Origin: Argopecten irradians
Taxonomy: Eukaryota > Mollusca > Bivalvia > Pectinida > Pectinidae
DNA length: 64,000 bases
Direction: 5' to 3'
NCBI RefSeq assembly: GCF_041381155.1
Contig: NC_091135.1
Coordinates: forward strand, 60,052,567 to 60,116,566
Made by a program: the position numbers and the translations under genes. The notes beneath the pieces are model-generated. The model saw only the letters and a program-made list of their open reading frames with translations, had not been told where the DNA came from and searched no databases. Below, piece by piece: positions 23,930 to 37,051 of this stretch (position 1 is the stretch's first letter; each line of letters opens with the position of its first letter).

Positions 23930-25910
23930 ACGAACCTATCGGTAGTAGTGATCATCTGGTACTGCACGTAATACTTTACTGTGAAAAAATACAACTACAA
24001 AGAGGGAATCACGTCTGAAGTACAACAAAGGAGATTATAACAAAATGAGGGAATCTATACCTAAGGACTGGGAAGAATATATAAATGGCAATGAAACTAA
24101 TATGTATAAAAACTTCACAGATATTATAAACGGTCTGGAAGAGACAAACATCCCAAAGCGTTTAATCATCGGGGACAGGAGAACCAACTACCTCTGAATA
24201 AAAGCACCATAGAGAAAATCCACAAAAAAACGTCGAGTGTGGCAAAGGTATATGAAAACGAGTAGCGAGGCCAAACATAAAGAGTATGCTGAAATTAGAA
24301 ATCAAGTAAAATGGGAACTGCAAAAAGCCAGGAAGTGAGAACATTGATATCTGATCTGAAGTGTTTTAAAAACGGGGATGATCAACAGATGGCTGTTAAG
24401 GATAATGACAAAGCCGTGATTTTAGAAAAAAAAAAAAGAAAAAAAAGAGGCAATTATAAAAGACAGTTTATCAGTAAACCCCTAGCGGAGATATTCAATC
24501 GTTCACTGCAAGGAGGGAAACTACTGGGTTCTTGAATGGAGAAAAAAAACACCAACATAACTGCTATATTTAAGAAAGGTTCAAAATCAGAACCAGGATT
24601 TTATAGACCTGTTAGTCTCACGAGTGTTATTGTAAAAATCCTAGAAAAATTAATTAGAAATAGTAAAGTTAAGCACATGGACAATAATAATCTTTTAATC
24701 CCACATAAACGCATTTTAAAATAGCTTTTGGGGTAAGGTGTGAGCAAAACTATTGTCAACTGGATAGGAGATTTTTTAATTTGTAACATATCCCAACGTG
24801 TAATTGTTAATAGGGAGACGTCAAAAACATATTCTGTGATTAGCGGCATCCCACAGGGAAGTGTGTTTGGTCCGATTCTTTTCGTAATGTATATAAATGA
24901 CCTCCCAGACATTCCAACATCACCATCGCCACTATTTGCAGACGACACGAAGCTATACAGGCAAATTAAAACAAATGAAGATGAAAGAATCCTCCAGGAG
25001 GACTTAGACAAACTAAGCAATTGGTTAAATACATGGTTACTAAAATTCCATCCAAACAAATGTAAAAGTTCTGTCAATTAAATCTTCCAAGGAAAGGTAT
25101 TATTCTATGGAAGGAAAAAACGGAGAGATAATTCAACTTTAAAATATCACACAAGAAAATATATAGATGGAGACCTTAATATCAAATCCCACCTGCACAA
25201 TATTGTCAACAAGGCAAACAGCATAGTTGGTCTGATACGAAGGTCATTTATATATCTTAACGAATCTCTGTTTAAATTATTATTTAAAGCACTAGTTAGG
25301 CCACATTTAGAATATATGCAGCTAGCTTATGGAATCCATACCAGAGAACAGATATCGATATTATAATATAACTGAAAAAGTACAAAGAAGGGCGTCAAAG
25401 CTGATCACAGGGTTAAAAAACTTAACTTACGATGAAAGTCTAGAGAGGCTGAATCTTTCAACACTGCAGCACCTGAGAACAAGAGGGGACGTCATTAATG
25501 TATTCAAAATTGTTGAAAATATTTATGATCCTCGAGTCACCAAGGACTTCTTCCTTATGGACAATGATAGCAGAACCAGAGGCCACTCTGAGAAAAATAA
25601 ATCACGTTGCAAGTTGGAACTTTTTAGCCAGAGAATAATCGATTTATTCAATAATCTATCACAGAATATTGTAAATGTGGACACAGTGTATAAGTTTGAA
25701 ATGTTGCTTGACAATTACTGGAGAAGTGTTGGTTGCAAAATATAACCAACATGTACGTATACTGTAAGTAGTTATAATGCAAATGTACAAAATGGATAGT
25801 CTACTTTAGCCATTGTTGTATACCGGAATGGAAATAACTTCTTATGTATGTATATTAATTGATATGGATATAGAGGCTTACAGCCTGCATCCATTACATA
25901 TCGTTATAAA
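23930..25910 (+). mobile_element. CR1/Jockey-type LINE, decayed
   Basis: Fragments of a non-LTR retrotransposon occur in order. First comes an endonuclease C-terminal motif GSSDHLVLH (about 23950). The reverse transcriptase start FRPVSLT-like (YRPVSLTSVIVKILEKLIRN, 24600-24660) follows, then the RT core with GIPQGSVFGPILFVMYINDL and the catalytic FADDTKLY box (24840-24960). The C-terminal domain is KVQRRASKLITGLKNLTYDE and on (25376-25745). The pieces lie in different frames and stops interrupt them. The 3' end contains ggatatagaggctt followed by its hairpin partner, shared with 29981-30505. The copy ends about 95 bases before the first exon of the TMEM70-like gene. Confidence 0.85.
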
Positions 25911-26005
25911 TGATATATTTCATAACAAGCACACGTATACTATTTTATTTTTAATTCCGCTTCTTTCCATCCCGTTATCCGCTCCAATTTTAGTAACGCC
26001 TAAAC

Positions 26006-29000
26006 ATGGCGACTATCATGGTTTCATCACTTGCAAAGACGATCGGAAAGTTTAAAGGACAGGTAATTATAAGTTGCTTCTAGCACAGATTCTGAAAAAT
26101 ATAGCAGAATAACAAAGAAAAAACCCATAATTTCCTATATATGTACAGTACAGTATGTATTGTGCCCCACTATGGCCTGACAGGCACCGAGCCGGTCGCG
26201 GAAACAGGTGGATTCGTTACTGAATGACGTTTCGCCCTAAAATGGGTACTGTTCATCATTGGACGTTTACATTAAAATAATGGAAAATAATATGAAATAA
26301 TGAAGATATATCGATTATACTCCCATTATTTTAGAGATCATATGGCAGTAAAATCAACTTTATTTTGTTTTAATGTAAAGTAACTTAAAGGCATTTTACA
26401 AACTATCAGTTTCTGTTTATAATCATATTTTGTGGGGCGAATTGTCTGAGGCGTCATGACGGAATCGGACTCTCCGGTTTGGTTTTCACCTTTATAATCG
26501 CCAACACCAGACACAAAACACTTCCGGAATTACTTTGTTTACAAATGGCAGCGAGCAATGACTTAATATATTTAAGCTTTACATCAATGTACCTATCAGT
26601 TAGGGATCTCTACGTACAATTTTTAAAAAGTTGAGCTTATTGATTCAGAACTGTGTGAGGCAGTGAAATCACCCGATCTATTATAACATTAGATCTAGAT
26701 TTTACATCTCGATCACCAACATTTATCTTGTATGATATTTTTGACTACCGTTTATACACAATCGTCTGATTACTGACAAAATGAGACTTGGAGCATATAG
26801 GAGTTGTGAGGTCTGCCGATTATTTGTTGAAAGCCGGCATGCTAAAAGTTTGATCTTCAACATATACTGGCAACATTTGTATAATGTTCCTGGCTAAGGC
26901 GATATCAGATCTTCATGAACTGGAAATATTGCCATTTATGGTTTTCCATAAAGAAATCCACGGGAGAGGTCATGTCAGCCAACTGCATTTTTATTGACAG
27001 GTTAGTAAAAATGTAGACCAAAATAAAAAAAATATTTCGATTATCTGATAAAAACAATCATGTCGTTTTATAAACAGTAATAAAGTATATGTTTAAGAAA
27101 TCATTTGCAAAGTCAAAATATATGTTTATTAAATTATCAGCTTGGAAAAAAGCTCCTCAAACATAATAATTTCCTCAGGATGACTTTTGAAACCAGGCTG
27201 GAGCCTCTATTGCAGCCCCTTTTGTTGTATAACTTTTCCCAGTTGGGAGGTGTGGTGGTAAAGTCATATGGAATTAGGTATTGATTGTGCAGACAACAAT
27301 AGCAAAATAAATTTTTGGTATATATTTATTTTTGTGTTAGTTAGATGTAATATAAATACACATTTAATCTTAATTTTTTGTCCAAATGATAATAATTATT
27401 TACGCTCTGTCGGCGATGAAGCATCTTTAGTAATCAAACTTCATTTTCACTAGATTTTGTTATATAGGTCATAGGTTGAAAGTAGACATACAAATTTACA
27501 ACAAGTATATAGCTGAAATGGATTAAATTACATTACTACTGTACTTACTAGTACTATAAATATATCTGTATTTTTCTTGGGTTTTTTGCAATATAAGAAA
27601 ATGCATTACAGATGCATTTGGAACTGAAAAAAAAACATAAACCTGTAGAAAATGTATGTATAAGGTATGTGCTGAACTTATATTTATCATACTTTACAGG
27701 TATTCTAGCTGTATTGAATGATCTGATCATCATGGGGTGAGAAAGAATACTTTGGACACCTACGATCCATGTCTTGCCTGTGACAGAGAATCTTTGGACA
27801 TAAAAACTTCACTGCGAAACTGAAACAGGTACAACGGCGGTATATGCAGGATTTTTTTATGCTAATAAATGCTAAGAAACAAGTTGCTAATTTTTCAATA
27901 TTTGTTTTACTAAGGTTTGGATTAATCAATCAAACCAAAAGATTTGGTAACCTTATATGAAATCTTTTCATTATCAATGGGGAGGAGGGGGGTTGGGTGC
28001 AGTGGTCAAGTGGTTTATGTCTCGACATACTACTACAAGCCCTCTACCTCTGGTTTGCAAGCTAGAATCCCATGTGGAGCAATTGGTAGGAACTGACCAC
28101 TTATCAGTGGCTTTCCTCCACAAATAAACCTGACATGTCGTTACATGACCTTGGTTATTAATAGGGTGTCAAACTAATAAAAACCAACTGTGAAGGAATC
28201 ACATGTTCAAATCTATAAATCTACTAACATGTTGTTTCATGGAAATTAAAGTGCTCTTATAGATAATTTATATATGTAATGTAAAACTAGCTATTCCTTA
28301 CTGTATTGCAGTAAGTGTTGTTCCTACAAAAAATGTTTGTATGAAAATGTGTTAAGTAGTGAATGTACAGATCTAGAAGGACAGCCTAAAATCAAGTTAT
28401 TTTATTCATATTTCAGCTGCATCCAGACACTCAGAAAATGGATATATTGTATGAGAATATGGATGAATCATTTGAACAGTCACAGAGGAATTAGACCACT
28501 TCATGTCTTGCCTATTCAATTGACAATCAGATTAAGAACATGAGTGATTTTAATTCAACCTTAGAACAATTGATAGAGAATCTTGGAAATTATGCACCAA
28601 AAATTGTTGAGGATATCGAGACAAGCCCCTGTGGGAAGTCTGGAAATTAAGTCTGGAAGATGATGCAATATGGCCGACTGACAGCTTTTAACTTCCACAA
28701 GATTTGTGAAGCAATAGATTGTCATCACTGTCCACAATCATTGCTGGAATCTATCATAGCAAAGTATGAACCAGGTGTCTCTGCATTTCAATGGGAAAGA
28801 AGGAAAAAAGTACCTAGTTCTTCAGGACCTGTATATAAAATCATGTAGGTCTATTAAAAATAGTGCATATAGAGCAAAAAGGTCTATATCTGATGTGAAC
28901 TTCCATATATATTGGTTACAGTGTATATGGGATTTCCTCATGTAAACAACACAAAAAGAAAGTGATTGAGATAAAATGTCCATACTCATTGAAACGTATG

Positions 29001-32000
29001 TAATCAAAAGAGGTTTCATTGCATAAAATCGCATTAATAAGTTAACAATAAATCAATTATTTCTGAGAAATCTGAATATTACCGTCATATGACCATGATA
29101 TTTATAATACACCCAGACAGGGATATACTCATTGGATTTGATAGATCATTACCTTTTTTCAATAGCATTTATTTAAACATTTAGTGTATGCTGTTACAAA
29201 TAAGCAATAAAGCACACACACTTTTTATACAAATAAGTGAATAAAATGACAAATTTATGACAATTGAGTGATTTTTTATTTTTTCCATGAATTGCTTCTC
29301 AAGATTGCACAAGACGTATTGCACCGCAAATTCAATTAGTTTGGTCCAAAACTGGCTTTACTTTAAAGGGTACAGCTCCTTCAAAATGTGAAAGTATTGA
29401 GATGTCACATTGTCTTTTCAACATGTACTGGATTCTAGCTTGGGCAATTTGTCATGTCTAAGTAACAATAGCACTAGAAAGTTATTTATTCAATATAAAT
29501 TGTAAATGGTACTATTTAAATGACAACCACTAGCTAGAATCACAGAAGGATAAGGATGTAGACTTGGCATTTTGCTTGATTCTTAAAATATATATACAGT
29601 AGTTTGACATGTTATAATATCTAGCACAAATGTATATTTATCACATAACTAATCAACTGGCCTGTTTAGCAATGCCATTAATATCACAACACACCTGTAA
29701 ATTAAAAATACTATTGAGACATCATAGGTACAAATAATGACGTCATGATCAAAATATGATGTCACACAAGTGTCTCTGTTGACAAAAATGTCAACTCCAA
29801 GCTTGATTCCACCACTCTTGAAATGGAAAGTTGATAAGTTCTATCTAGATTTCCATAACACAATTGTACTGATCTGATATAGAATTGAATAGAATCTTAC
29901 ACTCATGGCTTGATAATATTAAATTTATTAATCTCCTTAAACGCTTTGATATGCCACTTTCCACAGTGTTCATAGACACTCAATCATGTCCAGAGAAGGG
30001 CATCAAAACTTATTCCGGGACTCAAAAACCTAACATACGAGGAACGCTTAGAAAGACTAAATCTTCCAACTTTACAACATCGGAGAACTAGAGGGGACAT
30101 TATAACTGTTTTTAAAATAGTTAAAAACATATATGATCATAGAGTCACTGAGAACTTTTTCCAAATGGACAGTACAGGCAAGAGAGGTCACTCTGAGAAA
30201 ATTTTTAAGAAACGTTGCAATTTAGAATTAAGAAAGAATTTCTTCAGTAACAGAATAGTAGACATATGGAATAATTTGCCGCAACATATTATAGATGCAG
30301 ATACTGTATACAACTTTGAAGTAATGTTACATAAACACTGGAAAAATATTTGTTTTAAAATCTAATAGTCTATATTGTAGGATCATAGCCATTGATATAC
30401 TGGAATTTATTTACTTATTTTATGAATGCATATTGTTGATATGGATATAGAGGCTTCAAGCCTGCATCCATCAATTGTCCTAATAAATCATAATAAAAAA
30501 AATGTAAGCTGATTAAGATCCTCTATCTATCATACATAAAACATTGTTATATATGTTATTGAGATATCATAAGGTACTCTAAAAGAGATTAAAATAAATG
30601 CTGCAGATATTACGATGCCTTAATTCAATATGAGAGTTACTAAACAACTGTCATAGCTACATTTGTACGTGTAAGAGCTTAGGCCTACATGTCCATGCAT
30701 ATGTAGATCTATGGTATAAGTTGATGATGTCTTGTTTAGGTCTCCGTTTTGCTGCTTTTATTGCAATACATGATGTTCAACATGCAGGTTGGGTATCTGG
30801 GTGTTTTGTGGTCCTAGTTCTCCTCGCAACATAATGTTTTTTAACATATGTGTGTCGCTTTATTTACACTTTACATCGTTCAAACTGCCGATTTGTCGTA
30901 GGGAAATTAATCAACGTGACCCTGTGCATTTATTCTTTGCTACTAAACATGGATTCACTATTGCAGATGCCCCAACAAATGTGTTTTACCCTATTTTTAC
31001 TTCATTTCAGGCCAGGTTTCGGATTGTCTGCATGTAGTGAAAACCTACTTTCGCTTCGCGTATGTCTGGCATATCGCTTATGTCATTGAAGAAAATAGGC
31101 GTGCCGCTTAAGACTCGTACAATTGGAAAATCGACTATTGTCTGTGGCTCATGATGTCGATCAGATCACAGGACAGGTGCTGGCTCTAATATAGTGAATA
31201 TATTGATGTTGTAAAAAATACCATATTACTACAGAAAATAATAGAGTAATACAATATTTTTTGTAATATTAATATATAAAACTTCAAACACCTTTGATTA
31301 GATCAGAAACATATATACATATATGTTTCTGATTAGATGAATGTACTGTGCATCATGTATCATCATCACTCCTCCGGACATATACTAGTGTACATAAATG
31401 TATATTGAATGGCTCAGGCATTCAAATGAATGTGAGATAATAAAATCATTATGTAAAATATAGAAAAAATATTATTTAATACATGGTGATCGAAAAATTA
31501 CCTCCACCATGAAGGGAAGTAACTCTGTTAGATTAGAATGATATCCACATAACTGCTTAGAGTTTTTGTCCCTTTTAGCACAATTACACTTTGTATTGTC
31601 TTCAACATAATACAAAGCATGAGGAACTGAAAATGTAATAATCATTATTTGTATTGTTTTTTCAGGTGCCATTTTTGCTTTTACAACCAAATATCCATTG
31701 TCGGTGTCAATTATTTCAATTACTGTCAACAAGGTGTCCTCCTGCAGCCTTAAAGGAAACCACATCTTCAAAGGTCTTGGCTACCTCGGTGGTGCAGCCC
31801 CGACAAATTCACACAACTAAAGCTAGTCAGCTTAACAGACCAAAGTATTTAAAAGACCATGTTAGTCTGTTTTCTGTTATTGTTGGAATACCCTCAAAGC
31901 ACCCAGAAAAAGGACACTTAGTTCTTGTTGATTCTGACCTTGTCAAGCGAGTGGCCTTGGTGGAAGTAGCATCAGTTACTGTGACATTCTTAGGTACTTT

Positions 32001-32358
32001 AGTATTATCATTTATTTTACCAAACAAAACTTTACCTGATGAAATGAAGCTTCCATTATTAGTGTCCTACATTTTTGCATTGCTTGCTTTACCATTATTG
32101 AAGAATATGGAATACAAGCGACGTATATCACACATGTATCATAATGCTGAAACAAACGTTTTTACTGTGAGGACAAAACCATTGTTTCGTAAAAGTAAAG
32201 AGTCATCGTTCACAGCAGAGGAAGTAACACTTGCTGATCCTAAAGTGTTTAATGGATTATATGTCATCTACGCTGGAAAAAGGAAGTTCTTCTTCAACCC
32301 TACCCCTGATGTATTCAGAGACCAAAATGCGTTTACAATATTGACTGGAGAAACATGA
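26006..32358 (+). CDS. TMEM70-family mitochondrial protein, paralogue 1
   Basis: Two-exon gene: exon 1 26006-26062 (19 codons, MATIMVSSLAKTIGKFKGQ, donor cag|gtaatt) and exon 2 31666-32358 (acceptor ttttttcag). Phase is 0 at the junction, giving 249 residues. The second exon has an N-terminal region rich in basic and Ser/Thr residues that fits mitochondrial import. Two hydrophobic segments follow (about residues 116-138 and 147-164). The conserved matrix-facing module comes next: HMYHNAETNVFTVRTKP, then FTAEEVTLADP and GKRKFFFNP. This is the TMEM70/TMEM186 fold; TMEM70 helps assemble ATP synthase and complex I in the inner membrane. Exon 1 is inferred by analogy with the neighbouring TMEM70 gene, which has the same short first exon beginning MAT and ending at CAG|GT. 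The 5.6-kb intron holds a SINE, a LINE 3' end and a YqaJ-like fragment. Confidence 0.75.
27991..28187 (+). mobile_element. tRNA-derived SINE
   Basis: The head carries a polymerase III A-box-like motif (agtggtcaagtgg, 28001-28013) and a B-box-like motif (ggtttgcaagctagaatcc, 28052-28070) with tRNA spacing. The body ends tacatgaccttggttattaa followed by an A-rich tail. The (ttaca)tgacc..gttaatagg motif is shared with the longer SINE-like family, so both probably use the same LINE machinery. It is inside the intron of the TMEM70-like gene. Confidence 0.65.
28380..28850 (+). pseudogene. YqaJ-like nuclease domain fragment
   Basis: The frame around 28655-28850 reads YGRLTAFNFHKICEAID and later PQSLLESIIAKYEPG and SAFQWE. 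This is the N-terminal signature (GRLTAS-FHKIC ... QWG) of the YqaJ/lambda-exonuclease-like domain found in many mollusc multi-domain and transposon-derived proteins. Upstream coding-like text extends to about 28380 but is interrupted. It is a dead fragment inside the TMEM70-like intron. Whether it came from a host gene or a mobile element is not decidable here. Confidence 0.45.
29639..29790. repeat. Diverged relative of the 19871-20011 MITE
   Basis: Starts atcacataact..ctggcc like the MITE in gene C, continues with similar caacacacctgtaa and attgagacatcat words, and contains TGACGTCA. The far end is not clear. Confidence 0.4.
29981..30505 (+). mobile_element. LINE 3' fragment (same family as 23930-25910)
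   Basis: A 5'-truncated copy encodes only the C-terminal domain: NLTYEERLERLNLPTLQH-like text near 30020-30080 and the KRGHSEK..CNLELRKNFFSNRI block. It ends with the hairpin ggatatagaggcttcaagcc and a taataaatcataataaaa tail. The shared tail with the larger copy defines the family's 3' end. Confidence 0.8.
31302..31332. repeat. Perfect short palindrome
   Basis: Self-complementary tcagaaacatatatacatatatgtttctga, about 350 bases before exon 2 of the TMEM70-like gene. The same word atatgtttct recurs near 37985 and 38155, so it may be the tip of a small palindromic repeat. Confidence 0.6.
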
Positions 32359-33251
32359 ATAGTTTAAACAAGTCTGATATTTGTTTCACAAATTTGAAAA
32401 CTCACAATTTATTTGAAAACAAATCAGTTATTTTAGTTCTTTAGTATTTATTTGAAAATACATTTTCCTGAGGATTGTTTTAATGGACTTCTTATATAAT
32501 TCAGGCTTATATAATTAATGGTTACCATTGTATATGAGAATAAAAAAAAAGCAGATATACCGGTAAGTGAAACAGAATTATGCCTGTAAAACTCAATGAG
32601 TGCTTTAATTTTTTGCAAAAATTTGCATTCACAACCAGTAAGAGTGCTGTCAGAAAATGAAATGCATAGTAGAAAAAAATTTAAAACAATTGTGTACTGC
32701 AATTTATTCATCTATTGCAAGCAAATCTTACCCATGATATGGAAGCATTGCCTTCGTTATTTAGATTACTGAACCTCATATTTTTAAATAAATAAACTTA
32801 CTAAAACATTGACATTTGCTGATTTTGAATTTATGTTTTGGAAAAATGTGCTGGTAAAATCAAGATTTGAGAAGTGGAAAGATTCTTATATAGAAATGGA
32901 GCTGGTGGTCCTCATGATCTCATCATATTTGATTCTTAAGACAAAATGGTTTGATCTGAAAAATTACCAGTCTTGTTAAAGCATGCCATATACTCATGTT
33001 AGGTATCTGTGCCTCTTGCTTATTATGAAGAAACTATTTTAACCTACTTGTCCCCTGTGACCTTGAGATCGGATGAAGATCACTATCATCTGCATGTATT
33101 TGCTTTCTATAATCATAGACACTGCATACACATACAAACTCATAAGCCCATTTTCTGCTCTAGCTTCGCTAGTGTTCCTCACAGTATGAAAAGGGCATGG
33201 TGTCAAAGTAGCAAAAAGGGCACCAGCTATGCCGAAAAAGGGTATGATACA

Positions 33252-33375
33252 TGTATATAACTTATGTGTTTGATGCTGTGAAACAGCAATCATAGGTACG
33301 CTAAGCAAGCCTGAGCACATCAAAACAACAATAATAATCCGCGATGAAAATTAAATGCTGTTTTGTTACTTTCAC
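33252..33375. repeat. Dispersed repeat shared with 59453-59575
   Basis: Both stretches share tttgatgctgtgaaacagca, taggtacgct, gcacatcaaaacaa, cgatgaaaattaaa and ttttttgtt-like words in the same order. The family is not identified. Confidence 0.6.
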
Positions 33376-33722
33376 ACCCTAATTGAAGGTATAAAATAAT
33401 AAAACACACACATATAATAATTGTCACAACGATAATCGATGTGTACAATTACGCAATCGGTGATGTTTTCCAATGTTTACTTAGAACTATTTCGTTTTGA
33501 TCTTGGTTCAGATCTTGTGTATTCCCGAAAATCACACACAACGCCTTCTTAATTTATTCATCCGCAGTAGATTTTCTTTATTTATCTATCTAGGTGAATG
33601 GTACAAAATTGATGCTATAAATGATGATAAATTATGTTTGCTTTAATGATTTATACAAAAAATAAGATTTAAATGTGTTTGCAAAAGTCTTTTGTTTAGT
33701 TGACGTTGCGAACTATATCTTT

Positions 33723-33957
33723 AAATTACTACGCTCTCTTCCATCTAGAGATGTGAAATCTCGAGTTGCCTCACTTTAAACGTCATTGCTATTAGGCCTT
33801 TCATTGCAGGAATTAATTATTTATAGCTACCTTTTAATTATTTAACTAAGATCAATTCAAACAAATACATATAGAAATTATACATGTGGTGTCAATTGAA
33901 ATTACTACGCTCTCTTCCATCTAGAGATGTGAAAGCTCGAGTTGCCTCCCTTTAAAC
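33723..33957. repeat. Two 58-60 base direct repeats
   Basis: 33723-33782 and 33898-33957 both read aaattactacgctctcttcc, then atctagagatgtgaaa and ctcgagttgcctc. The 115 bases between them are unique. Confidence 0.75.
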
Positions 33958-34121
33958 CTCAATACTATATTATCGTAGTGAAAGTGCACTGCATAACACT
34001 TGCTGTTCTATTTGTTCAAGCCGTGTTTAAACAAAGATACACAACATATTTGCAACAATGTTCCATAACATCAAAGGATTGTTGTAAAAGGTAACCAAAT
34101 TATGACTTTTTATTTGACAAA

Positions 34122-34745
34122 AGTATCTGGCCATGATTTATAAGTCAAAAGTCGGCAAAGCAAAGTGGTACACATGCAAGCAGCCATGTTAGTCTTTCTA
34201 ACAAGGAAATCGCAATATATTTCTGTTGTTATTAAATGGATATTAATTAACTCATTTTCTTTTCTTTTAAAGAGACATTGATGAAATTGATAATTTCAGT
34301 AATTAGTATGTGTACTAGTATATAGATTACTTACATGTATTAAACGAAAATGGCACTCAGATTTTTACCAGATTTATTGGTTTAATAAATCTACTTATTT
34401 CAGAAATAAGAAATTTTAATATATAAAATAGATTTCAGTCATTTCAGGAAAAAAAAACCTATTTAACTTGTGGTGGTTGAATCAACTTTGTTTAACTCAA
34501 AAATTCAACATTGTACATTATATAAATACAATGTTCTACAACATGTTAACTAAATTTAATATAAATGATAAACCAATTCTTTTATTCCTTTTTGAGTCCT
34601 TCAGTCACAGCATCTATGAGTGGCCTTGGCACTTTGATTTTTACATTACTATCATTAAAGGCCCACTATCTTTCCGGGGCAAACATAAAGATTTCTTAAA
34701 GAACGTTAGTAGCATCAGAAAATATATATTGATGTACTAAGATGA
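34122..34745. repeat. Dispersed repeat shared with 60287-60690 and 61440-61510
   Basis: Begins aaagtatctggccatgattt and contains agagacattgatgaaattga and gagtggccttggcactttga. The same words recur in order at 60287-60690, with the last block at 61440-61510 and 63435-63510. It is an uncharacterised dispersed family. Confidence 0.65.
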
Positions 34746-35157
34746 GGTTACAACACCAAACATATGCAAGATTTCCTCCGTAATATATGAGTGGAGAGTT
34801 AATCCGCTGTTTTGCCGTCTGGTGCAGTGATAGTCAACTACGTATATACCGCGCAGTATTTAGGACGACGGCAGGAAACATAAGACGACCCATAGTATGA
34901 AAATTAAGATTTGATTTATTTTAATCAAATTGTTCAGAAAGTGATGATATGTGTAGTATTAACGGTAAGTTAATAACTTTTGTGACTCTACAAAATTATC
35001 GATGAAAGATTCAGGCACAGTGGATGATGATAGATGGAGAATGATGACTATGCGAAGTCATATGACTTAAATGCAGATAACAGTAACCAATGATGAGTTA
35101 CTTAAATTTTATACAGCAAGTTTTAATTATTAGAAAATAATTTCATAATTATATTTT

Positions 35158-35311
35158 AGGATTAATATGAATAGATATTTTATTGTTATGGAGATCGATA
35201 TAGCACAAAAATCTAAATGTACTGTAAATAAAGTGAAAAGCAGTTATGATGACAGTACACTCAGATTTTTGTCTGATATCTCCATAACAAATATATTAAA
35301 ATTAATTCTTA
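35158..35311. repeat. Foldback element, member of the 36600 family
   Basis: Inverted arms contain gttatggagat and atatctccataac, with acactcagatttttg near the loop. It is a diverged relative of the foldback at 36600-36753. Confidence 0.7.
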
Positions 35312-36599
35312 TAATTTAATTTTGATTTTGATAATGATTTTGATTTTACTTTGAATTTATTTTGGCCTTTTATTTCGGATTATTAATATACTAGCTTTAT
35401 ACGGTTTTTACCTAATTATGATAATTTAATTTACGAAATATAATCTCTTCAAAATTCCAAATTAATTTTGGAACTCTTATCAGTGCATAATTTACACGTG
35501 CTCCATTTGTTATTATTATTATACCCTCATAACCTCAACAAAATAAAAAAAAGACTATTCCTTAAATAAAGATACTGGTTGGCAACATATCATCTCGAAG
35601 AACATATTATCATGATTTTGATTGGCGCGGTATAACAAATGCGATTATTAAACAGTTTTGTGTTTAGAAAAATGACACATACCAAAATTGCCAACAATGT
35701 TTTCAAATTTAGAAGAAAATTAAAAAATTTAACATAAAAATACCATATTTCAGTAAATCTTAACTCACAAGTACAACATAAGTCAGGGGGAAGGAGTGAG
35801 TATGATATCGGCTTTATTCTAATTAGGATAAATAGTCTCGATTCATTTTTTGTCTGCTTCCTGTGATGACAGACAAAAACATTCAAAAAACGAAAGTTGT
35901 AAGGGAGGTAATTTAATCTTAGAAAAGAACGCTGGTTGGGTCACTCAAGCGCTCTTGAGCAGACGACAAAATACAAGGTAGTAAACTATGTCGATTTGTT
36001 ATATTTTTGTTTACAGATTAATCACCACCAGAAATCATTCAAATATCTTTAATATCTATTCAGAATCCTATTAATTTATACAAACAGGTGAAAAACATTC
36101 GGCATTTTGTCATTGATAGATCGGTAAATGGTGGCCTGTTCATTTTCCCGTAGCAATAAACTAACAACATCACTGGTCATAAACAAGTCACGTTTTCTTC
36201 CTATTGCGGGACAATTTTTGCACCATTTATTTTTTAAAGATAATTCAAAATATTAACTTTCTATTGATATCAAATTTAATTTCTTCCATGACACAACTAT
36301 TTTTAATATTTTTTCTTTAATCACGATAATATGTTCAGTAAAATGACGCGAACACCTATTTGATTGCTCTTTTCCAAACAGCTGTTTTCTATTATAAAAT
36401 AATAATTCAATTTTGCTTGTTACGAGCATTTTCATTGGCTTAAAAATTTACTTTATCAGCCCATAAAGGAAAAAATGGCATCGCCGTTTGTAACGTTGCT
36501 TCTGATTGGTTGAGATGACGGCATAATTATTTCATAGACAAAAGAGTCCCAAAATGAATTTTGAATATTGAAGAGATTATCTTTAGTAAACTGAATTAT

Positions 36600-36753
36600 A
36601 AGGATTTATTTGAATAGATTTTTTATGTTATGGAGATATAACACAAAAATTTGAGTGTACTCTCATCATAAACCGCTTCGCGGTTTATTTAGAGTACACT
36701 CAGATTTTTGTGTTATATCTCCATAACATAAAAAATCTGTTCAAGTTAATCCT
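36600..36753. repeat. Foldback element, about 154 bp
   Basis: Arms of about 64 bases (aaggatttatttgaatagat ... gagtgtactct and its complement) flank a loop with the small palindrome aaccgcttcgcggtt. Arm identity is high. It lies 300 bases upstream of TMEM70. Confidence 0.85.
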
Positions 36754-37051
36754 TAATTATGTAAATTAAATGAAAGTTTATAACGCTGAAGTGTACCTAC
36801 TAAAGATTATTTACAACCATAAAAAGCTTAATTAAAAAAATCGAGAAAAATCGCTATCTTTTCACGATAATTTGTCGCCAGCCAGTATATATATATATTT
36901 TTTTTTATATAAAGCACGATTTTTCAAAGTATTCCAATCAACCAAAATTGGAGATAGATTTATTTGAACAAATCGTCCGGATACCTAGACATCCGAGTTG
37001 AGCTTTTACAATCTCCGTAACCTTCAAAATTGAAGAGTTCTCATTGAAAAC

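Larger units (their letters stand above)
32359..37051. other. Intergenic region between the two TMEM70-family genes
   Basis: AT-rich sequence without a supportable gene. It contains dispersed and direct repeats (33252-33375, 33723-33957, 34122-34745) and two related foldbacks (35158-35311, 36600-36753). The promoter of the second TMEM70 gene should lie just before 37052, but no core element stands out. Confidence 0.5.

Noticed and set aside
24601-25077. 158-codon minus-strand frame
   Set aside because: Antisense of the LINE reverse transcriptase, which has recognisable motifs on the plus strand.
28052-28070. tRNA gene
   Set aside because: Only A- and B-box-like motifs are present, no cloverleaf; the downstream body and A-rich tail make it a SINE.
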